Below, piece by piece: positions 43,897 to 51,633 of a DNA stretch of 64,000 bases; position 1 is the first letter of the stretch; each line of letters opens with the position of its first letter. Source of the stretch: Stenotrophobium rhamnosiphilum (GTDB taxonomy: Bacteria; Pseudomonadota; Gammaproteobacteria; Nevskiales; Nevskiaceae); the NCBI RefSeq assembly GCF_003052265.1, contig NZ_QANS01000005.1, positions 186,001 to 250,000 of the forward strand. Reading direction: 5' to 3'. Below the pieces are notes generated by a model. That model was not told the origin of the DNA and searched no databases. It saw nothing but the letters and a program-made list of their open reading frames with translations. A program made the position numbers and the translations under genes.

Positions 43897-44637
43897 TTAG
43901 CTCATCCGCATAACAGACTGCGCAGCCGTCGCATTGTCTTCGATGGTCTTCATCATCTTGACCTGCAACTCAAACTGACGCGCCAGGCCAATCATGTTGA
44001 CCATCGTCTGCGGCAAATTGACGTTACTGGATTCCAGCACGCCGCTGGAGACAGCATTGCCCGAAGAAGGATTCAGCGTGGCACCAGGCACGGCGCGCAT
44101 CAAGCCATCTGAGCCGCGCTGTAGTTGCGTGGGATCTGCATCAACCACTTTGAGACGACCCACACTGGCCATCGTCGCTGGATCTTGTCCTAGTGGAACG
44201 ATCGACAAAGTTCCGTCGGCACCAATATTGACGGATGAGTTGGGCGGAATAGAGATCGGCCCACCATCACCAAGCACTAAGTGCCCAGCACCCGTCTGCA
44301 ACTGGCCGAGTGCATTAACGCGCAGATCGCCTGCGCGGGTATAAGCCTCCGTGCCATCTGGCGCTTGCACGCCAAGCCAGCTGTTGTCGCGCATGGCGAC
44401 ATCCAGTGGGTTGCCGGTTTGCACTAAGGCACCAGAGGAGGAATCCCATCCGGTCTCGACCGCCACTGCGTTGACGCGCGTGGGTTGGCCGGGGCCATTC
44501 ACGGCATCGGATTGCAGCGCCGCAATTTCGGCGCGAAAGCCGAGCGTGCTGGCGTTGGCGATGTTGTTGTTGTTCACCGCCTGTGCACGCATGGTCTGCG
44601 TTGCACCGGTCATCGCTACATAAAGTGCTCTGTCCAT
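43897..44637 (-). CDS. flgF: flagellar proximal rod protein FlgF
   Basis: A 246-residue rod protein: M-D-R-A-L-Y-V-A-M-T-G-A start, the N-N-N-I-A-N-A-S-T-L-G-F-R motif (about residues 23-35) and the C-terminal S-S-N-V-N-L-P-Q-T-M-V-N-M-I. The opening and length distinguish FlgF from FlgG. 13 bases after flgE. Confidence 0.95.
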   Translation of the reverse strand: MDRALYVAMTGATQTMRAQAVNNNNIANASTLGFRAEIAALQSDAVNGPGQPTRVNAVAVETGWDSSSGALVQTGNPLDVAMRDNSWLGVQAPDGTEAYTRAGDLRVNALGQLQTGAGHLVLGDGGPISIPPNSSVNIGADGTLSIVPLGQDPATMASVGRLKVVDADPTQLQRGSDGLMRAVPGATLNPSSGNAVSSGVLESSNVNLPQTMVNMIGLARQFELQVKMMKTIEDNATAAQSVMRMS

Positions 44638-44650
44638 GGCGGCTCAGCCG

Positions 44651-45880
44651 TTATCTAATGTTGATGATGGTTTGCGTAATCTGGTCAGCGGTCTGAATCA
44701 TCTGCGCATTCGCCTGGTAGCTACGTTGTGCGGTGATCATGTTGACCAGCTGTGTGGTGAGATCGACATTGCTGGATTCCAGCGCTTTCGATTGCACCTG
44801 ACCAAAGTTGGTTGCGCCTGCAACACCGCGCAGCGCCTGACCAGAGCCGAATGTTTCTGCCCAGCTGGCGTTACCGAGTTGCTGCAAGCCTTGTGGGTTT
44901 GCGAATGTCGTCAAGGCAATCTGGCCCAATGCTTTCGATTGGCCATTGGAATAGCGCGCTTGAACAACGCCGGTGCTGTCGACCGCAATGCCGGTGAGTT
45001 TGCCGGTGGTGTAGCCGTCTTGATTGAGTGCGCTGACTGCAAACTGACTACCGAACTGTGTGGTCTTGCTCAGGTCCAGCGTCATGTTCATCGCGGATGC
45101 GCCGTTGCCGGGCGTGTATCCAGGCAGCGTGACATTGCCGCCTGCTGGCGTGATCAGTGCGCCATTGCTGGAGTACTGAAGTGCGGTGCTGCCGGCTTGA
45201 GCAACGCCATCAATGCTGGTGTGCATCGTCCAGTCATTCGCGGTTGCACCTGCAACGAAATAGAGATTGGCGGAGTGCGCGGCACCCAGCGAGTCATAAA
45301 CCGTGACTGACGTGGTTTGGTTGTAGCTGGTGGCATCAGTTGGCGAGAACGTTGCCGTCGCTGGTGCAGTCGCACCACTTGGAAGATTCAGTTCGACATC
45401 GACACTGCTGGTTGCAGCAGGAGGATTGTCGGCAGTGGTCAGCTGTAGATCGGACAGACCGCCGGTATTGAAGCCACCATTCGGCAGCGCTGAGAAAACC
45501 TGCAGACGCTCGCCAGTGCCATTAACAACATAGCCACTGTTATCAGTGGTGAAGCTGCCGGCGCGCGTGTAAGACAAGCTGCCGTTATTGCTCATCGTGA
45601 AAAAGCCAGCGCCATTGTTGAGCGCCATATCCAGCGAGCTGTTGCTGCTGGCGATGGTGCCTTGCGAAAAATCTTGTGCGAGTCGCGTCACCGTGACACC
45701 GGTGCCGGATTGCGTACCGTTGGAACCGTAAAGGCTCGACTGGTAGATATCGCCAAAATTCACGGACGATTCTTTGAAGCCAACCGTATTCGCGTTGGCG
45801 ATATTGTTGGCCGTGGTGTTGAGATTTGCCTGTGCTGCACTGAGTCCGCTGAGGGCGGTGCCGAAAGAACCTAGTGACAT
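44651..45880 (-). CDS. flgE: flagellar hook protein FlgE
   Basis: A 409-residue hook subunit: S-F-G-T-A-L-S-G-L-S-A-A-Q start, N-N-I-A-N-A-N-T-V-G-F-K (about residues 26-37) and the C-terminal L-E-S-S-N-V-D-L-T-T-Q-L-V-N-M. A Ser/Thr/Ala-rich middle (about 150-290) forms the outer hook domains. It lies after flgD in the standard order. Confidence 0.95.
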   Translation of the reverse strand: MSLGSFGTALSGLSAAQANLNTTANNIANANTVGFKESSVNFGDIYQSSLYGSNGTQSGTGVTVTRLAQDFSQGTIASSNSSLDMALNNGAGFFTMSNNGSLSYTRAGSFTTDNSGYVVNGTGERLQVFSALPNGGFNTGGLSDLQLTTADNPPAATSSVDVELNLPSGATAPATATFSPTDATSYNQTTSVTVYDSLGAAHSANLYFVAGATANDWTMHTSIDGVAQAGSTALQYSSNGALITPAGGNVTLPGYTPGNGASAMNMTLDLSKTTQFGSQFAVSALNQDGYTTGKLTGIAVDSTGVVQARYSNGQSKALGQIALTTFANPQGLQQLGNASWAETFGSGQALRGVAGATNFGQVQSKALESSNVDLTTQLVNMITAQRSYQANAQMIQTADQITQTIINIR

Positions 45881-45911
45881 GTTGTGCTCCTGTAAGAGTT
45901 ACGCGCCGTGA

Positions 45912-46571
45912 TTAACTGATCTGGCGGATCGTGCTGAAAGCGACGGAACCAATGCCGTCGACACTGAGATTGAGTGCGCCGCTTGAATCCAGCGACACAC
46001 TGTTGACCTTGCCGGCAGCGAGCATGGTTGCAGCTTGCGACTGCGAACCCGTGCCAACCGTGGCGGTGAAGTTGTATTGCCCTGCAGGTGCAGCAGCGCC
46101 GTTGTTGTCGATGCCGTCCCACTGGAATTGCGTGAGGCCAGAAGCCTGCGCGCCGAGATCAATACGACGAATCAACTGACCCGAAGAATCGGTGACGTTG
46201 ACGATGACGTTGCCACTGGCAGGCGCATCGACTGCGAGAGAAATTTTTCCGCCCGTGCTGAGCACAGCTTTAGACGAAGAGGTGAGTACGTTGTGCCCGA
46301 CCAAACTCGAAGCCTGTAGTGCTTGGCCTGAAGACAAAGACGAAGCCAGCGTGCTGAAAGAGTTCTGCAGATTCTGAATGCCCGACACCGTCGAGAACTG
46401 CGCCATCTGACTCACGAACTCACTGTTATCCAGCGGCTTGAGTGGATCCTGATTCTTTAACTGTGAGGTCATCAGTTTCAGAAAATCATTCTGCGTCAGC
46501 GTCTGCGCTTGCAAGGCGCTGGTGACGTTGTTGGTGCTGCTATTACTTCCGACACTGCCAATGGCGCTCAT
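45912..46571 (-). CDS. flgD: flagellar hook cap protein FlgD
   Basis: A 219-residue scaffold for hook assembly. The N-terminal pattern L-T-Q-N-D-F-L-K-L-M-T-S-Q-L-K-N-Q-D-P (about residues 25-43) is the FlgD hallmark, and the C-terminal half is a beta-rich domain with F-Q-W-D-G-I-D. It is removed when the hook is complete. One base from flgC. Confidence 0.95.
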   Translation of the reverse strand: MSAIGSVGSNSSTNNVTSALQAQTLTQNDFLKLMTSQLKNQDPLKPLDNSEFVSQMAQFSTVSGIQNLQNSFSTLASSLSSGQALQASSLVGHNVLTSSSKAVLSTGGKISLAVDAPASGNVIVNVTDSSGQLIRRIDLGAQASGLTQFQWDGIDNNGAAAPAGQYNFTATVGTGSQSQAATMLAAGKVNSVSLDSSGALNLSVDGIGSVAFSTIRQIS

Positions 46572-46572
46572 A

Positions 46573-46980
46573 TTACTTTCCTAAATTGAGAGTTCGGAGT
46601 GCCAGGTCTTTGGCGGTGTTCATCACCTCCACGCTGCCTTGATAGGAGCGTGAAGCCGAAATCATGTTGACCATCTCTTCGACGGTATTGATGTTGGGTG
46701 CGTAGACATAACCCTGTGCATCCGCGATCGGATTGCCAGGCTCGTAGCGCTTCTGCGCATCCGCCTGGCTCTCGACAACGCCGAGTACCTGTACGCCTGC
46801 GGTGGCTGTGCCTTCAGTACCGGGCTCAGCACGGAAAACGGGCATGCGTGCTTTGTAAACTTTGCTGGCATCGCCGCTGACGGAATCAGCATTCGCCAAA
46901 TTACTGGCGACAGTATTCAGGCGCAGTGACTGTGCGCTGAGCGCCGATCCTGCAATATCAAAGATGCGGAAGTTCGACAT
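46573..46980 (-). CDS. flgC: flagellar proximal rod protein FlgC
   Basis: A 135-residue rod protein: F-D-I-A-G-S-A-L-S-A-Q-S-L-R-L-N start, S-N-L-A-N-A-D-S near residue 27 and the C-terminal [16 protein letters not shown]. Length and motifs are standard. One base from flgB. Confidence 0.95.
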   Translation of the reverse strand: MSNFRIFDIAGSALSAQSLRLNTVASNLANADSVSGDASKVYKARMPVFRAEPGTEGTATAGVQVLGVVESQADAQKRYEPGNPIADAQGYVYAPNINTVEEMVNMISASRSYQGSVEVMNTAKDLALRTLNLGK

Positions 46981-46981
46981 A

Positions 46982-47392
46982 TTAGTTACCCGTGATCGCT
47001 GTCATCAGCGATTTCAGGCGATAGTCGATGAAGCTCAAGCTGGCTTGGTAATGCAGCGCAGACTCGGCGTATGCGGCTTGCTCGGTCTGCACATCGACCG
47101 TGTTGCCATCAACGCTGGGCTGGGTTGAAACGCGATAAACGGTCGCAGCCTTCTGCATGTCCTCGTTGATGCCGCCTTCTAGCGGAATGTGTGAGGCATT
47201 GGTGGCGCCAGTAGTCGCAGGCTTTCCCGCGTTCTCAGCGGTTTGCGCGAGCAGCTTGTTGAAGTCGAGATCTTTGGCTTGGTATCCCGGCGTGTCGGCG
47301 TTGGCGATGTTGGAGGCGAGCACCTCCATGCGCTGACGCTGGAAATTCAGCGCTGCTGCATGTACCCCGAACACTGTGTCGAATCCTGACAT
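46982..47392 (-). CDS. flgB: flagellar proximal rod protein FlgB
   Basis: A 136-residue rod protein with F-G-V-H-A-A-A-L-N-F-Q-R-Q-R-M near the start and S-N-I-A-N-A-D-T-P-G-Y. The ATG at 47392 is preceded by GCAGGAGGTTCCC, an ideal ribosome site, so the GTG five codons upstream is not used. First gene of the flgB-flgL run, with a sigma-54 box about 40 bases upstream. Confidence 0.95.
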   Translation of the reverse strand: MSGFDTVFGVHAAALNFQRQRMEVLASNIANADTPGYQAKDLDFNKLLAQTAENAGKPATTGATNASHIPLEGGINEDMQKAATVYRVSTQPSVDGNTVDVQTEQAAYAESALHYQASLSFIDYRLKSLMTAITGN

Positions 47393-47429
47393 GGGAACCT
47401 CCTGCACAAACCTCTATGCAGGGAATCAG

Positions 47430-47444
47430 GCAATCCCTGTGCCA
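47430..47444 (-). promoter_or_regulatory. sigma-54 promoter of the flgB operon
   Basis: Minus strand TGGCAC, five bases, TTGC: exact match to the consensus. The predicted transcript start, near 47418, is about 25 bases before the flgB ATG. The box lies in the 74-base gap to cheV. Confidence 0.85.
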
Positions 47445-47466
47445 GACGAACGCCGTCAAATAAACA

Positions 47467-48402
47467 TCAGTGGACCTGCTGCACTTCCTTCAGCCGGTCC
47501 AGCACACCAGTGGCCAGCTCGTCAGAGCTGAATTTGGCGACGAAACGATCGGCGCCGACGCGCTGCACCATGGCGTTGTTGAAGACGCCTGAGAGCGAGG
47601 TGTGCAGCATTACGAAGAGATTGCGCAGCTGCGGGTCGCGACGGATTTCTGTCGTCAAGGTGTAGCCGTCCATATCGGGCATCTCGACATCGGAGATCAC
47701 CATCAGCAGTTCGTCTTCCGGCTTCTTGCCTTGGTCGACCATTGCCCTGAGTTCTTTCAATGCTTCGCGGCCGTCACGTACTAATAAGCAGTCGATGCCG
47801 ATTTGGTTGAGGATGCGTTCGATCTGCGTACGCGCGACGCGGGAGTCATCTGCCACCAGCACACGACGCTTGTTCACGCCCAGATCACGTGCTGCGTTGA
47901 GCAGGCTGTTGTCGACGGGCTTCAATTCACCAACGACATCCGACAACACTTTTTCAACATCAATGATTTCTACGAGTTCTTTGCCAAAGCGCGTGATTGC
48001 GGTGAGATAACTCTCTTGTCCACCGTGCGGCGGTGGCATTACCGTTTCTACGTTGACGTGGATGATGCGATCAACCGAGCGCACCAGAAAGCCCTGCACC
48101 GAGCGATTGAACTCAGTGACGATCACATGCGCAGCTGCATCATCCGGTGTCGGCTCACCGCCTACCGCCTTGCGCAGATCAATCACCGGCACCACGCGGC
48201 CGCGGATATCGGCGACGCCTTTCACCAGCGGATGAGCGGAGGGCATCCAACTGATACGCGGGCATGGCAGCACTTCCTGCACCTTGAACACGTTGATGCC
48301 AAAGATTTGACGCTCGTCGAGACGGAACAGCAGCAAGGCGAGCCGGTTGTGTCCGGCCAACTGGGTACTGCGGTCTATGCTTTCCAGCAAACCGGTCGTC
48401 AT
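47467..48402 (-). CDS. cheV: chemotaxis coupling protein CheV
   Basis: A 311-residue protein: an N-terminal CheW domain (about residues 15-160, with G-I-N-V-F-K-V-Q-E-V and I-R-G-R-V-V-P-V-I-D-L) and a C-terminal receiver (about 175-305, V-A-D-D-S-R-V-A-R start, phospho-acceptor in V-I-S-D-V-E-M-P). It couples chemoreceptors to CheA and is tuned by phosphorylation. It sits between flgA and flgB as in Xanthomonas and Pseudomonas, with its own sigma-28 promoter. Confidence 0.94.
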   Translation of the reverse strand: MTTGLLESIDRSTQLAGHNRLALLLFRLDERQIFGINVFKVQEVLPCPRISWMPSAHPLVKGVADIRGRVVPVIDLRKAVGGEPTPDDAAAHVIVTEFNRSVQGFLVRSVDRIIHVNVETVMPPPHGGQESYLTAITRFGKELVEIIDVEKVLSDVVGELKPVDNSLLNAARDLGVNKRRVLVADDSRVARTQIERILNQIGIDCLLVRDGREALKELRAMVDQGKKPEDELLMVISDVEMPDMDGYTLTTEIRRDPQLRNLFVMLHTSLSGVFNNAMVQRVGADRFVAKFSSDELATGVLDRLKEVQQVH

Positions 48403-48429
48403 CGCGTGCTACCTCCAAGGTCTGATTTC

Positions 48430-48456
48430 TTATCGGATCAATCATTCGGAACTTGA
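48430..48456 (-). promoter_or_regulatory. sigma-28 promoter of cheV
   Basis: Minus strand TCAAGTTC, 11 bases, TCCGATAA: six and seven of eight matches to the consensus with exact spacing. It is about 28 bases before the cheV start, which places cheV in the late class of genes. Confidence 0.8.
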
Positions 48457-48476
48457 GTCACTCTCCAAAACTTTGC

Positions 48477-48492
48477 TGGCACAGCGCTTGCC
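48477..48492 (+). promoter_or_regulatory. sigma-54 promoter of flgA
   Basis: TGGCAC, five bases, TTGCC: exact match to the -24/-12 consensus on the plus strand. The predicted start near 48503 is about 27 bases before the flgA ATG. It shares the 127-base gap with the divergent cheV promoter. Confidence 0.85.
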
Positions 48493-48529
48493 TCTGTGCA
48501 GTTAAGAAAGTTTTATTGGGAGTGCGACG

Positions 48530-49219
48530 ATGTCATGCAAGCTGCTGGTTCTGCCTTTGATGCTGTGCTGCCTGGCAGCGCATGCACAGACGCAGGACTT
48601 CGAATCACCTGAACGGATTCGCAGCATTGCGCGTGACTACGCACAGCAATCGGCTGGCACTGGCACGCAGGTTGAGGCCACTTCGATTGATGATCGTCTG
48701 CGTCTTCCCGCTTGCACCAAAGCGCCATCCGCCTTCATGCCACAGGGCAACAACGGCCGCGGTGCCATCACCGTTGGCGTGCGTTGTAATGCGCCGGTGG
48801 CATGGACACTCTATGTACCCGTGCGCATCAGTCAGACCATGCAGGTGCTGGTGCTGAATCGCTCGTTGAATCGTGGCGAGCTGATTACTGCCGACATGAT
48901 CAGCTTTCAGTCCCGCGACACCGCTACCCTGCCCTACGGTTACTTAAGCAATCTGTCGGATGCCACAGGCAAAACGCTGAAGCGCCCGCTGGTTGCAGGC
49001 TCCGTGCTCTCGCCCGATGCGATGGAGATGCAGCGCATCATCAAGCGCGGCCAGTCGGTCACCGTACTCAGCCATATCGGTGGACTCGAGGTGCGCGCCC
49101 AAGGCACAGCGCTTTCAGACGCCGGCCAAGGCGATCGCCTCCGCGTTGAAAACAAGAGTTCCCGCCGAGTGGTAGAGGGCGTGGTACTGAACGCAGACTC
49201 CATTGAAGTGGCGATGTAG
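48530..49219 (+). CDS. flgA: flagellar P-ring assembly chaperone FlgA
   Basis: A 229-residue periplasmic protein with a signal peptide (C-L-A-A-H-A cleavage, about residue 20) and a SAF domain in the C-terminal part (L-N-R-G-E-L-I-T-A-D-M-I, then R-G-Q-S-V-T-V). It helps FlgI to polymerise into the P-ring. GGGAG precedes the start. flgM and flgN follow on the same strand. Confidence 0.93.
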   Translation: MSCKLLVLPLMLCCLAAHAQTQDFESPERIRSIARDYAQQSAGTGTQVEATSIDDRLRLPACTKAPSAFMPQGNNGRGAITVGVRCNAPVAWTLYVPVRISQTMQVLVLNRSLNRGELITADMISFQSRDTATLPYGYLSNLSDATGKTLKRPLVAGSVLSPDAMEMQRIIKRGQSVTVLSHIGGLEVRAQGTALSDAGQGDRLRVENKSSRRVVEGVVLNADSIEVAM

Positions 49220-49252
49220 CACCATGATCGCCATGACCGCCCAACTTCATCC

Positions 49253-49279
49253 TAAAGTTTTCGATTGGGCGGCCGTTAA
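49253..49279 (+). promoter_or_regulatory. sigma-28 promoter of flgMN
   Basis: TAAAGTTT (perfect), 11 bases, GCCGTTAA (seven of eight). The strongest sigma-28 match in the window. It lies between the flgA stop and the chosen flgM start, so FlgM and FlgN are also made late, under the sigma factor that FlgM inhibits. Confidence 0.88.
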
Positions 49280-49316
49280 TCCGTATGCAAGCCAAGCCAT
49301 TGCATGGATGAACGTT

Positions 49317-49634
49317 ATGACGACACGAATTGATACTTACATCGCGAACGCAGCAGCAAGCGTGCGCAGCGGTCTCAAATCCGCAGATGCAACGGCCAAG
49401 ACAGGCAGCTCAGACGCGCCCATCTCCAACGTTGCCCGGATCGATTCCGCCAAGTTCACACCGGATGCACTGCAGCTTCAGAAGATTGAAAGCAGCATCG
49501 CAAAGATTCCGGTGGCCGATCATCAACGCGTCGCCGCAGTACGCAACGCCATCGAAAACGGCAGCTACAAGGTCGATTCGCAGGCAGTGGCCAGCAAGTT
49601 GGCGCGCATGGAATGGGAGATATCGCTCAAATGA
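49317..49634 (+). CDS. flgM: anti-sigma-28 factor FlgM
   Basis: About 105 residues, mostly disordered and Ala/Ser-rich, with the sigma-binding C-terminal part (Q-R-V-A-A-V-R-N-A-I-E-N-G-S-Y, about residues 72-86). It holds FliA until the hook is finished and is then exported. The frame is open to 49203, which would give 38 extra residues, but the sigma-28 promoter lies inside that stretch, so the start must be downstream. The ATG at 49317 gives the family length; 49308 is the alternative. Confidence 0.87.
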   Translation: MTTRIDTYIANAAASVRSGLKSADATAKTGSSDAPISNVARIDSAKFTPDALQLQKIESSIAKIPVADHQRVAAVRNAIENGSYKVDSQAVASKLARMEWEISLK

Positions 49635-50095
49635 CGAACCAAGACAATCAACTCAGCGCCCCAGCAGAAGCTGTTCCGCAGATCGTCGAACAGCACATTT
49701 CCTCAGCAATAGAACTGCTGGAAATTCTCCAGCAAGAACGCCAAGCCCTGATCTCCGGCAAGCCCGACGCAATCGAAAAAGTCTGCGCATCAAAAATTAA
49801 ATCCGTAAACACGTTCAAGCTACTGAGCGAAAAACTCACCCAGTACCTGGGCAACGAAACCATCGAACAACTGATCACCCGCATCGGCATTCAACAACGC
49901 TGGCAGCAGTTGTTATCTCTGGCAACTGAATGCCAAAAACACAACCTCGCCAACGGCGCCCTGCTTGATGAACGCCAGAACTACGTCCGACACGCCATCA
50001 AATGCCTCTTCGGCCACGAAGCACGGCCTGGGGTTTATGGACGTTGGGGTGATACGAGCTTTAGGCCTGAGCGGCGGATGATTGCTAGTGCTTAA
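49631..50095 (+). CDS. flgN: flagellar export chaperone FlgN
   Basis: A 154-residue helical protein with the FlgN pattern L-L-E-I-L-Q-Q-E-R-Q-A-L (about residues 30-41) and a C-terminal helix followed by a short, Arg-rich tail. It escorts FlgK and FlgL to the export gate. The ATG overlaps the flgM stop (ATGA), with GGGAG 11 bases upstream. A strong terminator follows. Confidence 0.88.
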   Translation: MTNQDNQLSAPAEAVPQIVEQHISSAIELLEILQQERQALISGKPDAIEKVCASKIKSVNTFKLLSEKLTQYLGNETIEQLITRIGIQQRWQQLLSLATECQKHNLANGALLDERQNYVRHAIKCLFGHEARPGVYGRWGDTSFRPERRMIASA

Positions 50096-50121
50096 TCAGC
50101 AACGATCAAAACCATGGAAAC

Positions 50122-50149
50122 AAAAAAGCCCGCTTTCGCGGGCTTTTTT
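50122..50149. terminator. bidirectional Rho-independent terminator (copy 1)
   Basis: AAAAAAGCCCGC-TTTC-GCGGGCTTTTTT: a six-base GC stem with A and T runs on both sides. It ends the flgA-flgM-flgN transcript. It is part of a duplicated terminator plus tRNA module (see 51458). Confidence 0.92.
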
Positions 50150-50160
50150 GTTACAGATGT

Positions 50161-50234
50161 TGGCTGGGAGACTAGGACTCGAAGCTAGATAAACAGTGTC
50201 AGAGACTGTTGCCCTACTATTAGCTGATCTGCTG
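50161..50234 (-). pseudogene. decayed tRNA-Gln copy
   Basis: It matches the functional tRNA-Gln(CUG) at 51494-51567 along most of its length, including the anticodon stem-loop and the CCA end. The 5' acceptor strand is changed (CAGCAGA instead of TGGGAGA), which breaks three of seven pairs, and the T-stem has a mismatch (CTAGC/CCTAG). It should not be charged as a normal tRNA. Confidence 0.8.
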
Positions 50235-50319
50235 CACGCATCAGGACAGATGGATTCATCAAGCTGCGGCAATTAGAATGCTTAATCACCGCTAATAACG
50301 CGGAGATTAGGTTGCCACT

Positions 50320-51459
50320 GTGGTAAATAAAGATTATATTCACCGCATGAAAAGCGGCGAAAAAACCTATATCTGGCAACAGAACGATTGGCCCTCATGG
50401 CGCTATGACGCGTCAGTTTTGGCCTCACCCCTAGCAGCGGTACTTCGTGCACAAGGCCATCTGGCAGGTCGAATGACTGCATTCGGAATGGCACAACGCG
50501 ACGAAGCCAGCGTGCGCACATTCACTGCCGATGTCCTCAAGACGAGCGAGATCGAGGGCGAGAAGCTCAATGCTGATGCGGTCCGCTCATCTGTGGCACG
50601 ACGCCTTGGCGTCGACGTGGGCGCATTAGCACCTGTGGATCGCAATGTTGAAGGCGTTGTGGAGATGGTGCTGGACGCCACAAAAAATTATTTGGCGCCG
50701 CTCACGCAAGAACGACTCTGGAGCTGGCACGGCGCTTTATTTCCAACAGGCCGCAGTGGTCTTTACGAAATCCGCGTCGCGCAGTGGCGCGATGATCACG
50801 CAGGGCCAATGCAAGTTGTTTCTGGAGGCTATGGTCGCGAGCGCGTGCATTACGAAGCGCCGCCCGCCACGCAGCTTGATGTCGAGATGGAAACATTTCT
50901 TCAGTGGTTCAACGGTGAATCAACTGAGAGCCCAGTGATTCGCGCGGGTCTCGCGCATCTTTGGTTTGTCACAGTGCATCCGCTTGATGATGGCAACGGA
51001 CGCGTTGCGCGTGCGGTCGGTGATATGGCGTTGGCACGCGCAGAGCAATCGTCTCAACGCTATTACAGTCTGTCGGCTCAGATCCAACGTGATCGTAAAA
51101 ATTATTACGAACTTCTGGAACGCACACAGAAAGGATCACTGGATGTCACTGAGTGGTTGCAGTGGTTTCTCTCTGGCTTATTGAGCGCGTTGCAGCAAGC
51201 AGAGTTGGCGCTGAATGACGTGCTCGTAAAAGCCAAGTTCTGGCAACGATGGGCTGAGGCGCCGCTCAATCCACGACAAATTAAATTGCTGAATCTTCTG
51301 CTCGATGGTTTTGAGGGCAATCTGACGAGTGGCAAGTGGGCGAAGATTGCGAAGTGTTCGCCAGATACTGCGTTGCGTGACATCACCACGTTGCTGGAAC
51401 TCGGTGTGCTGAAAAAATCTGAGGCCGGTGGGCGCAGCACTAGTTATGTCGTGCAATAA
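50320..51459 (+). CDS. Fic-domain AMP-transferase (DUF4172-Fic-winged helix)
   Basis: A 379-residue protein. The N-terminal DUF4172 part has Y-I-W-Q-Q-N-D-W-P-S-W-R-Y. T-S-E-I-E-G (residues 75-80) is the inhibitory helix motif [S/T]xxxE[G/N], placing it in the self-inhibited class with an N-terminal helix. The active loop is H-P-L-D-D-G-N-G-R (220-228), with the catalytic His. A winged-helix-like C-terminus (about 310-379) could bind DNA. Fic proteins AMPylate target proteins. It is a single gene between two copies of a tRNA-Gln module, and its stop codon touches the second terminator. Confidence 0.9.
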   Translation: MVNKDYIHRMKSGEKTYIWQQNDWPSWRYDASVLASPLAAVLRAQGHLAGRMTAFGMAQRDEASVRTFTADVLKTSEIEGEKLNADAVRSSVARRLGVDVGALAPVDRNVEGVVEMVLDATKNYLAPLTQERLWSWHGALFPTGRSGLYEIRVAQWRDDHAGPMQVVSGGYGRERVHYEAPPATQLDVEMETFLQWFNGESTESPVIRAGLAHLWFVTVHPLDDGNGRVARAVGDMALARAEQSSQRYYSLSAQIQRDRKNYYELLERTQKGSLDVTEWLQWFLSGLLSALQQAELALNDVLVKAKFWQRWAEAPLNPRQIKLLNLLLDGFEGNLTSGKWAKIAKCSPDTALRDITTLLELGVLKKSEAGGRSTSYVVQ

Positions 51460-51485
51460 AAAAGCCCGCTTTCGCGGGCTTTTTT
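51458..51485. terminator. bidirectional Rho-independent terminator (copy 2)
   Basis: The same A6-GCCCGC-TTTC-GCGGGC-T6 element as at 50122. It ends fic on the plus strand and the tRNA-Gln transcript on the minus strand. The fic stop codon overlaps its first bases. Confidence 0.92.
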
Positions 51486-51493
51486 ATACAGAT

Positions 51494-51567
51494 TGGTTGG
51501 GAGACTAGGACTCGAACCTAGATAAACAGTGTCAGAGACTGTTGTCCTACCATTAGACGATCTCCCA
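51494..51567 (-). tRNA. tRNA-Gln (anticodon CUG)
   Basis: A full cloverleaf: acceptor TGGGAGA/TCTCCCA, D arm (GTCTAATGGTAGGAC), anticodon stem ACAGT/ACTGT with loop CTCTGAC (anticodon CUG), T arm CTAGG-TTCGAGT-CCTAG, discriminator A and an encoded CCA end. It reads CAG codons. It lies downstream of rplM-rpsI and upstream of a strong terminator. Confidence 0.92.
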
Positions 51568-51579
51568 GCAGGTGAAACT

Positions 51580-51623
51580 GTATCGCTGCGTTGCGGGCTT
51601 TGAGGCCTGCAACGCAGCGATAC
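51580..51623. promoter_or_regulatory. perfect 15-base inverted repeat between rpsI and tRNA-Gln
   Basis: GTATCGCTGCGTTGC and its exact complement enclose a 14-base loop. There is no T-run, so it is not a typical terminator. It may be a hairpin for RNA processing or stability in the rplM-rpsI-tRNA transcript. It lies 10 bases after the rpsI stop. Confidence 0.6.
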
Positions 51624-51633
51624 AACAAGCAGA

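Noticed and set aside
49203-49316. N-terminal extension of FlgM
   Set aside because: The stretch contains a near-perfect sigma-28 promoter and lacks a ribosome site, so the downstream ATG is preferred. A long form from the flgA transcript remains possible and is listed as a finding.
50161-50234. A second functional tRNA-Gln
   Set aside because: Three of seven acceptor pairs and one T-stem pair are broken.
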